Below the pieces are notes generated by a model that made no database searches, was not told where the DNA came from, and saw nothing but the letters and a program-made list of their open reading frames with translations. From the NCBI GenBank assembly GCA_951812925.1, contig OX638369.1:54007373-54071372 (forward strand): 64,000 bases of DNA. Reading direction: 5' to 3'. Both the position numbers and the translations under genes were made by a program. Shown in pieces: positions 32,034-43,879 of the stretch. This DNA comes from Calliopum simillimum. Lineage: Eukaryota > Arthropoda > Insecta > Diptera > Lauxaniidae. Numbering within the stretch: the stretch's first letter is position 1; each line of letters begins with the position of its first letter.

Positions 32034-33678
32034 TAGTGGTCACCCGCATGTTTACGGTTTCGATCTGGTTTCGAGATATACGAGTAAAAGTTTAAAATTT
32101 AGTTATCTTCATATTTGATCCATTCCAAAAAATGATAGTATTTTTCTAAAAACGTTGAAAAATTATACAATTCTAGAAGTCGGAACAATGAGAGAAAACA
32201 GTTTTCATATTTTATGATTAAAGAGAAATGTTTTGGATCTCAGAAAATGAGAAATCCTTTTATGTCACTGACGCCAGGAGAGTGTAATGTATAAAATTCT
32301 GATTATTTTTAACAAAAACAATTTAATTATTTTTGAAGGACTGTCGTCGTCCGCACCTCACTTGGCAAAGTGTCTAGTGCACTGATTTAGATATTCAATT
32401 GCACAACTGTTTTACGAAAAAACTTTAAAACTTTTCTCCATGTAAATGTAATTCCCATTCGAAGTAGGTAGCATACAAAAATATTAAGAGACAAATCTCA
32501 AACATAAATAGAAAAAGACAATTCAACTTAACTGGAGAACGAACACATAACAATTTACCATAAGATTTCTTTACATTTTTGGATTTATTACGATCGACGA
32601 TTAATTTATTGTCGAATTAACACGAAGTCAACAAAATCTATTTGGGAGTTTTTTCATTATTTTGCCACAAAATTTGCCTTTAAAGCGCTCAAGATAAAGC
32701 TAAAGATAAAACTGCCAGCTTATGGAAGATCCTCTCATGGTCGTAGTCTGTACTCAATATGAAGAAGCTTCGATAATAAAATGATGTGCTAAGTTGCTAG
32801 TTGGGGCTATGCGTCAAGTTATATGTACGGTATGGTAGGTAGGTACTCATTCCCTCAAAACTTCATTTAACCTTCTGACATTTTTATGTTAATTTTTTTC
32901 AAATTTTTTTTTTTAATTTGTTTGTTGCTTTTATTATCTACACCATACTTTGTGTGTGTGAAATCCACAAATAATTTTATCTTCAATAGGTTCATCGCTT
33001 ACCCTCCTGCCGCTAGGTCTGCCTTTCCGTCTGTTTATCTGTTTACAGTTTTGTCGTTATAATTGCTTTTTAATTCCTAATCTCATTTTCGGCATCATTA
33101 CAATGTCAGGAAGAATCGATGCAGCATTGTAGCCGCCTGGCATATGGACAAATGTTTTATTTTTGTTATTTCGTTAAGTTTTTTATGATTCTCCACTCTG
33201 TTAAAATTTATTTCCATATATTTTAGTATTTTGTAAGTTTTTTCTCACCCATAATTCATTTGTTACGCGTAGATATCTCACAAATGCGTAAATTGAAAAT
33301 ACAATAAAATCGAGATTTATCAACACTTAAATTATAACGACACATTTAACGGATTTAGATAAAGCCCCCCTACTAAAAGCTGTGAGCAAACATTTGTTTT
33401 GCAATAATTAATTTTTTGGTTTATTGGAGATAAGGGACTTAATTTCTACAAATTCATGAAAAAAGTATTTTTTTTTTTACTTTTAAGTTATGGATTTCGT
33501 TGGCAACTCCAATCAACTTTTGACTTCCTTAGGGATGTATGGGAATACAAGCTAAAAGTAATGTCATAATGTAAATTGACTGTCATTTTGTTAGAAATAA
33601 AAAAAAGTTGGGTTTAGTTTTCACGAAAAGTTTACTAAAAAGTGTAAAATTGATGACATTAAGGTTAAAAAAATTATG
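32034..33678. other. Unassigned AT-rich DNA
   Basis: No recognisable gene, RNA or element end. Confidence 0.4.
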
Positions 33679-34031
33679 TAGAGTAGAACGGGGCAATGTC
33701 GTGCACTCAACTTTGACATGCTCGTAAAGCCGTACATCTCAAGCGAATGCGACGAGTAAGCATCCGATCGAAAGATAATTTCGTTGGTTACATCCATGTG
33801 TAACAACATTTGTGTAGCGAGAAATTGTGTTTGTGTAAGTGAAGAATAAAAAAGTGTGCACGACATTACCCCCCTCAAAATTTGCGGGGTAATGTCGTGA
33901 ATTGTTTTTCGAGTATAGTAAAGGTACCAAAATGTGTGAGAAATGATAGGTAGTGGTTCTATTAGAGGATATTTAGCATTATCATGTATTTATTCATTAT
34001 TATACAAGTGTGAAGTACATAATATGTTGTG
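33679..34031 (+). mobile_element. Partial copy of the TAGAGTAGAACGGGG element
   Basis: The first 165 bp are nearly identical to 34032-34196: TAGAGTAGAACGGGG, GCTCGTAAAGCCGTACATCT, GCATCCGATCGAAAGATAAT. It contains GGGGCAATGTCGTGCAC (33690), an inverted GTGCACGACATTACCCC (33856) and GGGGTAATGTCGTGA (33886), but no inverted terminal TAGAGTAG, so it looks truncated or head-to-tail with the next copy. Confidence 0.65.
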
Positions 34032-34581
34032 TAGAGTAGAACGGGGTAATGTCGTGCACTTAACTTTGAGATGCTCGTAAAGCCGTACATCTCAAGCGAA
34101 TGCAACGAGTAAGCATCCGATCGAAAGATAATTTCATTGGTTACATCCATGTGTAACAACATTTGTGTAGCGAGAAATTGTGTTTGTGTAAGTGAATGTG
34201 CACGACATTACCCCAATGGTCGTTTTAAAGGTCAACTTCGATAACTCGGTGAAGCCCAAAATTTTTTTCGAAAACCAAATACTTCTTTCCTTTGGCAGGA
34301 TATTTCGTTTCAGAAAACACTTACCTGGTATATTTTCCCGCAAGGAAAATTATTTTTCTGACCCGATGAAAAAACACTTTTATCGTCCCGAAAGCATGCG
34401 TTTTGAAAAAAAGGTTACTCTGTAGAGACGAACTGGTGAAAATTGCTAGTATTCTATGCATAAGCTCAGTAGGCCAGCAGGTCCCTACATTACGAACAGT
34501 TGGTAAATCATTCAATTCTTTGGGCTAAAACAGCCAGTGCACGACATTACCCCCTGCACGACATTACCCCGTTCTACTCTA
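34032..34581. mobile_element. TIR element, 550 bp, with repeated GGGGTAATGTCGTGCAC
   Basis: TAGAGTAGAACGGGG at 34032 is inverted exactly at 34567-34581. The 17-bp motif GGGGTAATGTCGTGCAC occurs at 34043 and inverted at 34198, 34537 and 34555. If the outer TA is a target duplication, the element would be 34034-34579 and could belong to the Tc1/mariner/pogo group. There is no transposase, and the short frames in it do not resemble one. Confidence 0.7.
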
Positions 34582-34875
34582 TTTACAAAAATTTTCATGG
34601 AAACTTGATTATTTAATTGTTGCTGGAAGATAATATATTAATGGAATATTGACAAAAATGTCTGTAAGTCTACTACTATTCTTCATCAAATCTTTAAACA
34701 ACATATAGAGCCGTTGTTTCCCAGACATCCGAGTTAAAAAGAGCGGGAATATTGGATTACTGTTACAAGCTCAAATCAGTAGCAATCCTTAAGTAGAGTA
34801 ATAATAACTCCGTAAAAACTTCATCATATCGACTCACTTGACACAATACAGTCAGAAACACCACATAGTTTAGAT

Positions 34876-35902
34876 CAGCGGTCGCCAACTGGAAGAGCGC
34901 GGTCAAAGTCCGAACTGCGGAACGCAACAAACTGGACCTTCAAAAAATATTTTAAAGCTTAAGTTACTTAATTAAATTTTCAAAAAATATTTTGTTGTGG
35001 AATAAAATTACTTTTGTCAAGATTTTATTCACTTTCTCTTTAAAATCTTATGTGAGATCTTAAGAAGAAATTTGCGGCAGGATTCCAATATTTTGCAGAG
35101 ATAGAAAATTAGTCGTGATTCTTAAAATTCCTTTTCGAAGTTCAGTCTTCAGTCTTTCGAAGCCCTTTTTACTCCAAATGGTAGGCTTGCAGGAAGACAC
35201 TTCTTTGCAAACATAAAGAACTGCATACGCCAAAGAATTTTGGAGTGGGCTCCCTCCACATTGTTTGTAAAACTTCATTTTCAAATATGAATATTTTTAA
35301 GATTTAATATCACTCAAGATTAACGGCCGCCCACCATGAAGACACCGCGTGTACGTAACTTTATAAAACTGGCTTAAGACCGCGAATGCAATTTCTCGCA
35401 TTGATTTTTCAGTACAAATCTGTGTAATTTTGACAAAAGAAACATACTTGAAATTGGCAACTTTTTGATAGAGCTGAATTCAATTGAGGTAGCGTTAAGT
35501 CTTCTCTTTTAATACATTTTTACTGACCTTTAACAGTCAGCTGGCAAACTGTATTCTTTTTTTTTATTGGCAACACTTGACAACACAAATGGCGGCATGA
35601 ATTACGGGACACCCTTATACCTTTGAAACTAAACAACATAGAGACATAAATTAAATTTTTATGACTAAAATCTTGAAAAGATGTCTCATCTCGGTTGGTT
35701 CTTTTGTCAAGAGTCCACTAAAATATACCTATCTATTGCATAAATACAGCATACATACTATAATTCAAACTCTTCGTTAATCCGAACAGGGAATAATTTT
35801 TGGGTGTTTGAATTATCGAGACTCTATTGAATTTTTTTCTGGACCTCAACATTAATTTTCAATAGTATCCGGACCGTACCTAAACCTACTTGCCAACCTC
35901 TG
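34876..35902. mobile_element. hAT-like element, 1.0 kb, decayed 8-bp TSD
   Basis: The ends are CAGCGGTCGCCAACTGG and, on the minus strand, CAGAGGTTGGCAAGTAGG, the CAGNGGTNNNCAAC form of many hAT/Charlie-like elements. The flanks GTTTAGAT (34868-34875) and ATCTAGAT (35903-35910) match at 6 of 8. The minus-strand frame at 35060-35284 could be a transposase relic but shows no motif I can name. Confidence 0.7.
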
Positions 35903-35910
35903 ATCTAGAT

Positions 35911-37555
35911 CAAACCTGCTTTTTCAGTTTAAAAATGCTGGCCATATAAGTAAAATTAAAAAAAAAATCTCACTTTAGATATAGAAACCCAATAATTTTA
36001 AACTAAAAATCCCATCATGAAAACCAGCAAAATAAAATACATATGCGACCTCATCTTCACTACAGTACTAACAGCTAAAAATAAGAGATAGGGCCAATTT
36101 CATCGATTTTAAGGTAGAAGTCAGTGCTTTGACATGCTCTGAACATTTTAAAATCGATTTTATGTCGATTATCAAATCTTCTATCTATCTATGTATGTCA
36201 ACTAGGCCAGGTCTGCGGACAAAAATTGTGTCTGCGAAAAATTAAGTTTTGAATGTCAAAACTTTCGTTTTTTAATAAGCTTTTTTTTTGGCACATAAAA
36301 TTCATGTAAAATGAAAAATTATGAAAAATTACAAGAAACTGTTTTTTAAGTCACTATAGTTATATTGAAATGAAAAACGATTATCTGTAGAACAGAATTT
36401 TCAAAATTTTTGAATTAACTAAAATCAACATTTCCAAACACAACAGAACTCATAACTCTGAAGTGACTTAATCTCATCAATACTGCCATTAGATCGAGGT
36501 TCCATAATTAAAGCATAAAAAAGATGTCAATGCTCTCACGACTCATGCCAAACAATAAAGAAAAACAAACAACAACAAAATAGAAAAAAAATTAAAAAAT
36601 AAATATTACAAAATTCCATTGCAAAATTTCCCACAAATTTAAACCAACAAGGTGCATCTTCGACCAATTACTGTTTTGCCTAATCAGTTGAATATTTCAT
36701 AACTCCTGCAGCAACTTGTTCACCGAAAAATGTTAAACAACAAGCCATGATGCCATTAAAATAACCCTTTATCAATGGAAGCCCCCAAAACTTTGAAAAA
36801 ACCAATAGATGATGAACTCAATAAAAGTACACGATGCAAAAAATGGAGAAAAAAAAAATTAAACTGAACTGAAAAATCACTTGCAGATATCAAGCGGCAG
36901 CACAAAGTGGCTAACGAGGCTAACAGATTTTAGGACAATCAAAACGAAAGAAACCTACAAAAATTAAGTCAATAATCTACCGCCAAGTCGCTATTTGATT
37001 ATGGATTGATTAACTGGCAACTGACATGACAGCTCAATTTGTTGGTAACTCAAGTGGAAACATTGGACCAAAATCTATGATTAGAGATTGCGCAATTTTT
37101 TTCTTTTTTCCAGAAAAGAAGCAAAAGCGGAAAAAAAACCATCCAAATAGTGTTGCCAGATAAATTTTACTGATTAATCAAACAAATATGCAGTAATTAT
37201 TAAAAATCATATTCGTCTGTGTTGGGTAAATTGTTAAAAAAATCTCTTATATTGAAAATATTTAAGACTGTTGAGCATTTGTTGAGCATTTTTTTTACAG
37301 AAAAGATAGATTGAAGTGGAAATGGGACCATTCAAAAACATTTCCGATACAGTCTCTCAATAAAAAATATGGAAAAGAAGAAAACGTTGGATAAAAATAA
37401 GGAACGATGCCGGAAGACATATGCCCCAAGAGTGTATAAATATCGCCAAAAGAAATTTTTCTCTCAAGAGGATGGTTCCCATAATTTTTAGCGGAAAATC
37501 AGCCAAATATATATCGTTACGAAAGCAAGAAGAGAAGATCAGTGGATTGTGATTT
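35911..37555. other. Unassigned AT-rich DNA
   Basis: Poly-A and CAA runs near 36560-36600 and 36850; no gene or element end recognised. Confidence 0.4.
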
Positions 37556-39375
37556 AATCAAAATAGTTTCAATCTCTTTGACTTTGTCAACATTTTTCGA
37601 GTTTATCGACATTTTTCAAGTCTATCAACCTTTTTCGATTTTGGCAACATTTTACAAAATTATAAAAATTTATCGAGTTTACCAACATTTTTTGACTTTG
37701 TCACCACTTTTCGAATCTATCAAAATTTTTCGACTTTATCAATATATTTTTAATTTGATCAACATTTCAGAGTTTACCTAAGTACATTTCTCGAGTTTAT
37801 CACGACTTTGTCACCATTTTTCGAGTCTATCAAAGTTGTTTTTTAACATTTTTTGAGCTTACCAACTTTTTTCGAATTCTTCAACATTTATCAAATTTAT
37901 CAACATTTTTAGAGTTTATCATTATTTCGAGCTTACCAACATTTTTCGAATTTATCAACATTTCTCGAGTTTATCAAAATTATTCCACTACATCAATATG
38001 TTTTACTTTGTCAACATTTTTCAACTTTATCAACATTTTCGAGCTTACCAACATTTTTCGAATTTATAAACATTTCCGAGTTTATCACGATTTTTTGAGC
38101 CTATAAAAGTGTTCAAGTTGTCAACATTTTTTAAGTTTATCAACTTTTTTCGAATTCTTCAACATATATCAAATTCATCAACATTTTTAGAGTTTATCAT
38201 TATTTCTCGACTTTATCGCCATATTTGGAATCTATAAAAATTATTCGATTACATCAGTATGTTTTTACTTTGTCAACATTTTTCAACTTTATCAACATGC
38301 ACGAGACTATCAACATTTTTGAGCTTACCAACATTTTTCGAACTATCAACATTTCTCGAGTTTATCAAAATTATTCGACTACATCAATATGTTTTTACTT
38401 TGTCAACATTTTTCAACTTTATCAACATTTCCGAGCTTACCAACATTTTTCGAATTTATCAACATTTCTCGAGTTTATCAAAATTATTCCACTACATCAA
38501 TATGTTTTTACTTTGTCAACATTTTTCAACTTTATCAACATGCACGAGACTATCAACATTTTTGAGCTTACCAACATTTTTCGAATTATCAACATTTCTC
38601 GAGTTTATCAAAATTATTCGACTACATCAATATGTTTTTACTTTGTCAACATTTTTCAACTTTATCAACATTTTCGAGCTTACCAACATTTTTCGAATTT
38701 ATCAACATTTCCGAGTTTATCACGACTTTTCGAGTTTTTCATCATTTTTTTAAGTTTATCAACTTTTTCGATTTCTTCGACACATATCAAATTTATCAAC
38801 ATTTTCAGAGTTTATCATTATTTCCCGACTTTTTCGCCATAATTCGAATCTATCAAAATATACGACTATATCAATATGTTTTTACCTTATCAAAATTTTT
38901 CAACTTTATCAGCATTTGCGAGATTAACAACATTTTTCGAATTAGTTAGATTTTTAAACATTTTTTGAGTTTAATAACATTTTTCAACTTTGTCAATACA
39001 TTCCGAATTTATCAAACTTTTTGACTTTGTCAACAATTTCCGAATCTATCAAAATTCTTAATTCCATGAATATATTCTTTAGCTTTATCAACATTTTTCG
39101 ACATTATCACATTTTTTTTTTTTTTTTGATTAGTCAACATCATTCGACATAAACCACAATTTTCATTATTCTCTGAATCAACTTTTTTCGACTCTATCAA
39201 AATGTTTTTTTGTTTTGTAACATTTTCGGCTTTTTCAACTATTGCCTTTGTCAAGATTTTGCGATTTTATCAAAATTAATTAAATTTTTTTTACTCGTAA
39301 TAACATTTTTCAACATTATCAAATATCTCGAATTTTGTTCGGTTTATCAACAAAATATCATGGGAAATTTTCAGT
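37556..39375 (+). repeat. Degenerate minisatellite 1 (about 19-20 bp units)
   Basis: For 1.8 kb the sequence consists of variants of TTTATCAACATTTTTCGAG, about 19-20 bp each, with alternatives such as CTTACCAACATTTTTCGAA and CTTTGTCAACATTTTTCAA. Divergence rises towards both ends. The 205- and 164-codon frames in it are repeats translated in different phases and are not evidence of a gene. Its core is shared with the arrays at 46310-47050 and, inverted, 50000-51195. Confidence 0.9.
38261..38746 (+). repeat. Higher-order repeat of 243 bp within minisatellite 1
   Basis: The landmark GTTTTTACTTTGTCAACA occurs at 38261, 38391, 38504 and 38634, spacings of 130, 113 and 130 bp. The 130-bp form has an extra CATGCACGAGACTATCAA segment. 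So a unit of about 243 bp made of many short units is present twice in nearly identical form, pointing to a recent duplication inside an older array. Confidence 0.8.
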
Positions 39376-40214
39376 ATTGTTAGAGTTTTATAATTTTTTC
39401 AATATTGCATTCCAGTAAAGACGCATACAAATGCAGTTAACAAAATTTATTTCTTACAATCATATACGCCACAATTCAGAAAATTTTAAGTCTGGCAACA
39501 CCTTTTGGTATTTATAGTTTTTATGACAAAATTTGAATTAAGCAAAAAATGACGCAAAAAATTAAGGTAATATCTCAAGCTCCGTTATAAAAAATAAAAA
39601 AAACAACAACAACAACAAACGCTCGATCGCGTAATCGCCCTCAATCCATCAATTGAGAGATCGGCCATCACGTTGCCATCATTTGTGTCTTTTGCTCTTG
39701 TTGTTGTTGTAAAGTATATTGGCGTTGTTGTATTTGCATTTGTGCTTGTTGCCAATTTGATTTTCGGCCACTGATTCGACAACTAAATTATAAAAATATT
39801 TGTTTAGACAGTCGTCGGCAAAGTCCCGCACATTTATTCATTAGTCAGTTACCAATTGTAGCCTCAGTGCACCACCACCGCCACCACAAAGTATGCAATG
39901 TAATTTTTATCTGTTACTTCACTAAATTGGTCAACTCTGCTGTCTCGCGTGATGCGCCTTTAAAATGAGGTTAAGACACGAATCACAAGTTGTTTACCGT
40001 TGTTTTTCTTTTAAGATAATGCTAACTGTTATTTAGAGTGACGGCTATAGTAGTCGCTTATCGGTAATCGGTTTTTAAGCGTAGAGTCTTAATTTATTTA
40101 AGAAAGAAAAAAAGGAGGACATCAAAATTTTTATCATCATAAGAACCCTTTTTCTTTAGTGATGATAAGGTGTAAGGTGCAATATTTGTCACTTAATTTC
40201 ATATGTTCACTTAC
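39376..40214. other. Unassigned DNA downstream of the exon candidate
   Basis: If the exon at 40215-40395 is real, this is the start of its first intron. It has CAA/GTT tracts (39600-39620, 39695-39715) and no transposon that I recognise. Confidence 0.35.
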
Positions 40215-40395
40215 CTGTATTTTGGCAGCGAATTTCTCCCTCGCATAAATCAAGTCCAGAGACGTCGATATCTTGGCATTCTTCGCAAGAACTTATGGCT
40301 TTTAGTGCCTTATACGTTTGTGCAACAGCCAGTGCGTAATGCTTAAGAAAACAACAACTAATTACGTTAAAAGTTAAAAGCTCAGTTGGTAGCAT
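40215..40395 (-). CDS. Candidate first coding exon of a secreted cysteine-rich protein
   Basis: On the minus strand an ATG at 40395 opens 60 codons that end at ATACAG|GTAAGTGA, an excellent 5' splice site, after codon position 1 (phase 1). The first 25 residues (MLPTELLTFNVISCCFLKHY then ALAVA) could be a signal peptide with AVA just before the cleavage point. The remainder has CEECQDIDVSGLDLCEGEIR and one more Cys, spacing C-x2-C-x9-C-x5-C. An upstream in-frame stop shows this ATG is the first. Codon usage is gene-like and no transposon overlaps. Alternatively, TTTTCTTAAG near 40342 could be an acceptor and the exon internal. I do not recognise the family, and the next exon was not found. 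Confidence 0.5.
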
Positions 40396-41435
40396 CGCCT
40401 GCTGATTAATTGTTCACACTCGACAAACACGAAATATCACATAAATCCGCAGTGGAAATGCATTCATAATGCGATAAAAGTTATCACTTGCAGAACGACG
40501 CATCGGCGCAGAGACACAACGAAACTGGGACACATACAAATGAGTGCGTCTCCTCGCATGCTTCCAACGCACAATGTGATTAATCGGTTGCGTGGCATAT
40601 CAACGCAGGATATGCAGAAATCATGTGGTGTGGAATTTTTTATATTTAAATGCAAGCAAAACAACAAAAATGAAAAATCCGCAAGAATTGCGACCAAATT
40701 AACCGGTCCTTTCTTGAGTGAGTGATATAATATATGTATATAGAAAGGTTCTGCAGTGTTGTCAAACTGATCTGGAAATTTTTTTTATAGAAAAGAAGCA
40801 AATTTGACATGACATGAAAAAATTAAAGATATTAGCGAAAAACTTTCATAGTGACCTTTGAATAAACATTTTGGATATGAACTTATAGGTTTTCTTTAAG
40901 CAACCCTTACTAGTCATTGGCTCACTTGGCCCAAAAATGAATCTCGTAAGCAAGCAAACACGCCTATCTTCTATTAAAACTAAAACTTATTTTCTATGCA
41001 CACGGAAAACGAAAAGAATCGGCCTGAAATTTTATACCGAGGAATGCCTATAATAATATAATAGTACGGAGAACATTATGGAATGGTAAGGAGAAAATCT
41101 TCAAATTTTAAGGACTTTCGTCAGAAAATTTACAACTTTGTTAAGTACACGCATGGCAAATACACTTACAGCCGTTTTCTCAATGTCCGAGAAAGCAGGG
41201 AATTTTGCACTGAAAACTTTCGGTTAAAGTTCTGATAACATATTGCTCCAGAACACATCAATGTGCTCAAAAAACTTTCCCCGGTTATCACAGCTAACTT
41301 TTGGTTTTTTTTAATCCCAATAGATGGACTTATGCACATCCTTTGACAGCAGAGTTCGGTAGATGAGGTCTTTACTCTTAAAAAAAAACTGGTCTAAGAA
41401 AATTTAGTGCCGTCCTGCAGGACTGCAATACATAT
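40396..41435. other. Unassigned DNA, would hold the 5' region of the exon candidate
   Basis: No TATA box is obvious in the 200 bp upstream (on the minus strand) of 40395. Sequence from 40396 to about 40720 is of balanced composition and free of recognisable repeats, compatible with a promoter region; beyond it the DNA is AT-rich. Confidence 0.3.
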
Positions 41436-42529
41436 AACATATAAAAAAAACTAATAAGGGTGTTACCTTTGACCTGGCTAAAAAAATATTATACCCTACA
41501 CTGCAGTATTTTGAAAATTTTGCTTGCACGGGAGATGTCACGCCTTCTTGAATGAATTCATTTAGTTTTTGTTTAACTATTCTAAGTATCTGCACAAAAT
41601 TCGGTTTCAATATCTTAAAAAACGCTTTCAGTATAGCTTTTTGAAACGCCCTCTTTTCCGAAATTGCTAGTTTTTGCTCAGGGCTTGAGAATAATGTCCT
41701 CAATGTTTGAGTAAAATTTTGTTGGGTTATCTCTAAAACCGCCGTCAGCATAACATTTTGAATCTTTTGCATTTGCCATGGCCTTTAGTCTTAATTCGCC
41801 TTCGTTTCTGTTCAGAGCTTGCAATTAATGTTCTTAATGCTTGGGTGAAATTTGGTTAGGTTATCTCAAAAAACACTTTCAGTACAGCTTCCTAAAACTT
41901 TTGTTTATATGGGAGGGGCTACGCCCGCTAGTCTTTATTTGCCTAGTTTTTGCTCAGAGCATGTATATTAGACTGCTTCATAATTTTTTTTTTTTGCTTC
42001 CGATTTGCTTTCCAACAAGTTTTTTTGTTAAAACGATAGAAACTAAAAATTCTGGTGCAAGGAGAGCCCATAATATTAATATTTACTGGTGGCGCATCGT
42101 ATTTGTTTGTTTCTAGTTTGAAAGAGTACTCTTCTAAACACTTTTGTATATATCTCGTGAAAGAGAAAACGCAGACAAATGCTACCATTGTATTTTGCGT
42201 GCATTATTGCAAACTACGCTCTTATTATTGCGTTTTGAGAATATTTGTTTTATGGGAGGTAGGCGTGTCCGCTGACTGATTTCGCTTATTTCCAATTCCA
42301 CTTTTACGACGTAGCCAACGTACAAAATTTCATTGAATTATCTTGGTTAGTTTTCCCTTAAAAAATATTTCCACACAGTTCCAGCCATACAGACGGACGT
42401 AGCTATATCGACTCAGGAGGTATGGCTGATCAAGTATATACATACTTTTCTATACCTGCCACGCCTGCTTCACTGCGTGACAAACGGAAGGACAAAGTGT
42501 TATAGGTGTACAGGGTATAGGTGTAGGGT
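41436..42529 (+). repeat. Dispersed repeat family A, copy 4 (longest)
   Basis: It starts CTAATAAGGGTGTTACCTTT, then TATACCCTACACTGCAG at about 41500. Three or four diverged units follow, each with variants of TTTTTGCTCAGAGCTTG, TTATCTCAAAAAAC(G/A)C and ATGGGAGG(G/T)GC. Then come the tail with CAGACGGACGTAGCTATAT and ACAAACGGAAGGACAAAGTG, ending GGTGTAGGGT where a TIR element has inserted. A stretch at about 41985-42180 does not match other copies and may be another small insertion. The start CCCTACAC and end GTGTAGGG are complementary. Confidence 0.8.
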
Positions 42530-43159
42530 AGACCTGTCATATGTTACATGGAAAAAATTAAAAATGTGAAAAAACCTTGCTCCCAGAAAAAAAAGTTTCC
42601 TATTGCTGTAATTATCAAGCATAACAATTTCGGTCCTGATCGGATAATATATGAACTTGCAACCAGGCCATTGAAGGTCGGAAAAACGCTATTTAAGTAC
42701 TTATATGAAAATATGTGGCTTTAGTCGAAAGAATTAATCCTATCCTTGCAAGAGCGAATGAGATTTGGTATGTATATGAACAATACTTGAGTGAATTACA
42801 TCCAATAAAAAAATTTCGTCGTATCTGTGGAAATATTGGACTCAGGGGAATGAGATTCGGTACACATGTAATTGGCACTGGGAAAAAATTTTTCAATGAA
42901 AAATTAGTGGAGCCACGCCTCCTCCTTCTTAATGAAATAAATTTGTCATGTCTCTGAAACTATAAGATTTGATTTCAGATAAAATGATGCGAGCACATGT
43001 GTCAAATAGTTTCAGATATATGACAAATTTGTTTTTTTAGAATGAGGGGGTGTGATCCCACCCATTTTTTTCGACCAGGATCAAAATTTTTATGCTTGAT
43101 ACTTACACCATTGCTGGGAGCAATGTTCTTCCCATTTTTAATTTTTGCGATATGTCTAG
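42530..43159. mobile_element. TIR element of about 630 bp inserted in the tip of family A copy 4
   Basis: The arms pair over about 100 bp with some mismatches: CATATGTTACATGG...AAAAATTAAAAATG on the left against its complement near 43110-43150, then CTTGCTCCCAG / CTGGGAGCAATG and TATCAAGCATAA(C/A)AA / its complement. GTAGGGT occurs on both flanks (42523-42529, 43160-43166). TTTAAAAATGG after the right copy continues the family A terminus (GTGTAGGGTATAAAA), which supports the insertion. The 80-codon plus-strand frame inside is unsupported. Confidence 0.7.
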
Positions 43160-43166
43160 GTAGGGT

Positions 43167-43879
43167 TTAAAAATGGTGAGTAATCGATAATGATTTCGCG
43201 TCAGTGGCTCCTGGGAAGATGGTCGTCAATAGCATTTGAAGCATAAAAACCAAACAAGATATAAAAAAGTACGCGGAGGGCCTACCGGCCGCTATAGAAA
43301 AAATGCTTTCCGACTGTGTTTGTTGTGTGATCGGTGATCACCAGGTACGTATGTGTATAGATCAGGCAAAAATCATCAGAAGGTGATTGATATTCTTTGA
43401 TAGGGCTTTCTTGATATCAGTCTGGGATATGTTTCAGCATGATCCTGAAGTACACATCTATCACAAGATGCAGTTTAATTGGGGCCGACTAATAAAAATT
43501 TCGAGCTTCCTAGTGCAAAACTCTCGACACACTCCCGCGAAGCTCATTTCTTTGAAGTGCTTAGCAAGAACACAGACTTTTTCACCATAAGCAACAACTG
43601 GAACAAGAAAAACGTAAAGTAGAGAAATATTGGAGATAATTAAATGCATTATCGAGAACGATGAAGGTGTTTTATGCACCGAGAAAAGGTAAAGTACAAA
43701 AGAAGACAGTTTTTGATGAGCACGTTCCTAATATAAGATATCAGTTTACAACGACAACTAGCGAAGAAACTGCGTCTTAAAAGTAGGTCGCAGCTGACAG
43801 TGCATCAGGGATAGACAATTTTGATTAATAGTCTCAAGTAGTTGATAAACGTGGCTCTACAGCTTCACAGAGCACTGCT
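43167..43879. other. Unassigned DNA
   Basis: Frames on both strands at 43387-43679 have no domain I can name. They lie next to gag relics and could belong to the same dead retroelement. Confidence 0.3.

Noticed and set aside
38225..38842. 205-codon and overlapping 164-codon plus-strand frames
   Set aside because: They are translations of the minisatellite in different phases, giving the same short repeats (for example INIFELTNIF) with shifts; open length comes from the lack of stops in the repeat unit.
37556..39375. CRISPR-like array
   Set aside because: Repeats are degenerate, adjacent and without spacers of constant length, and all other content is insect-type.
42715..42957. 80-codon plus-strand frame inside the TIR element
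   Set aside because: No similarity that I know, and it lies within a non-autonomous inverted-repeat element.
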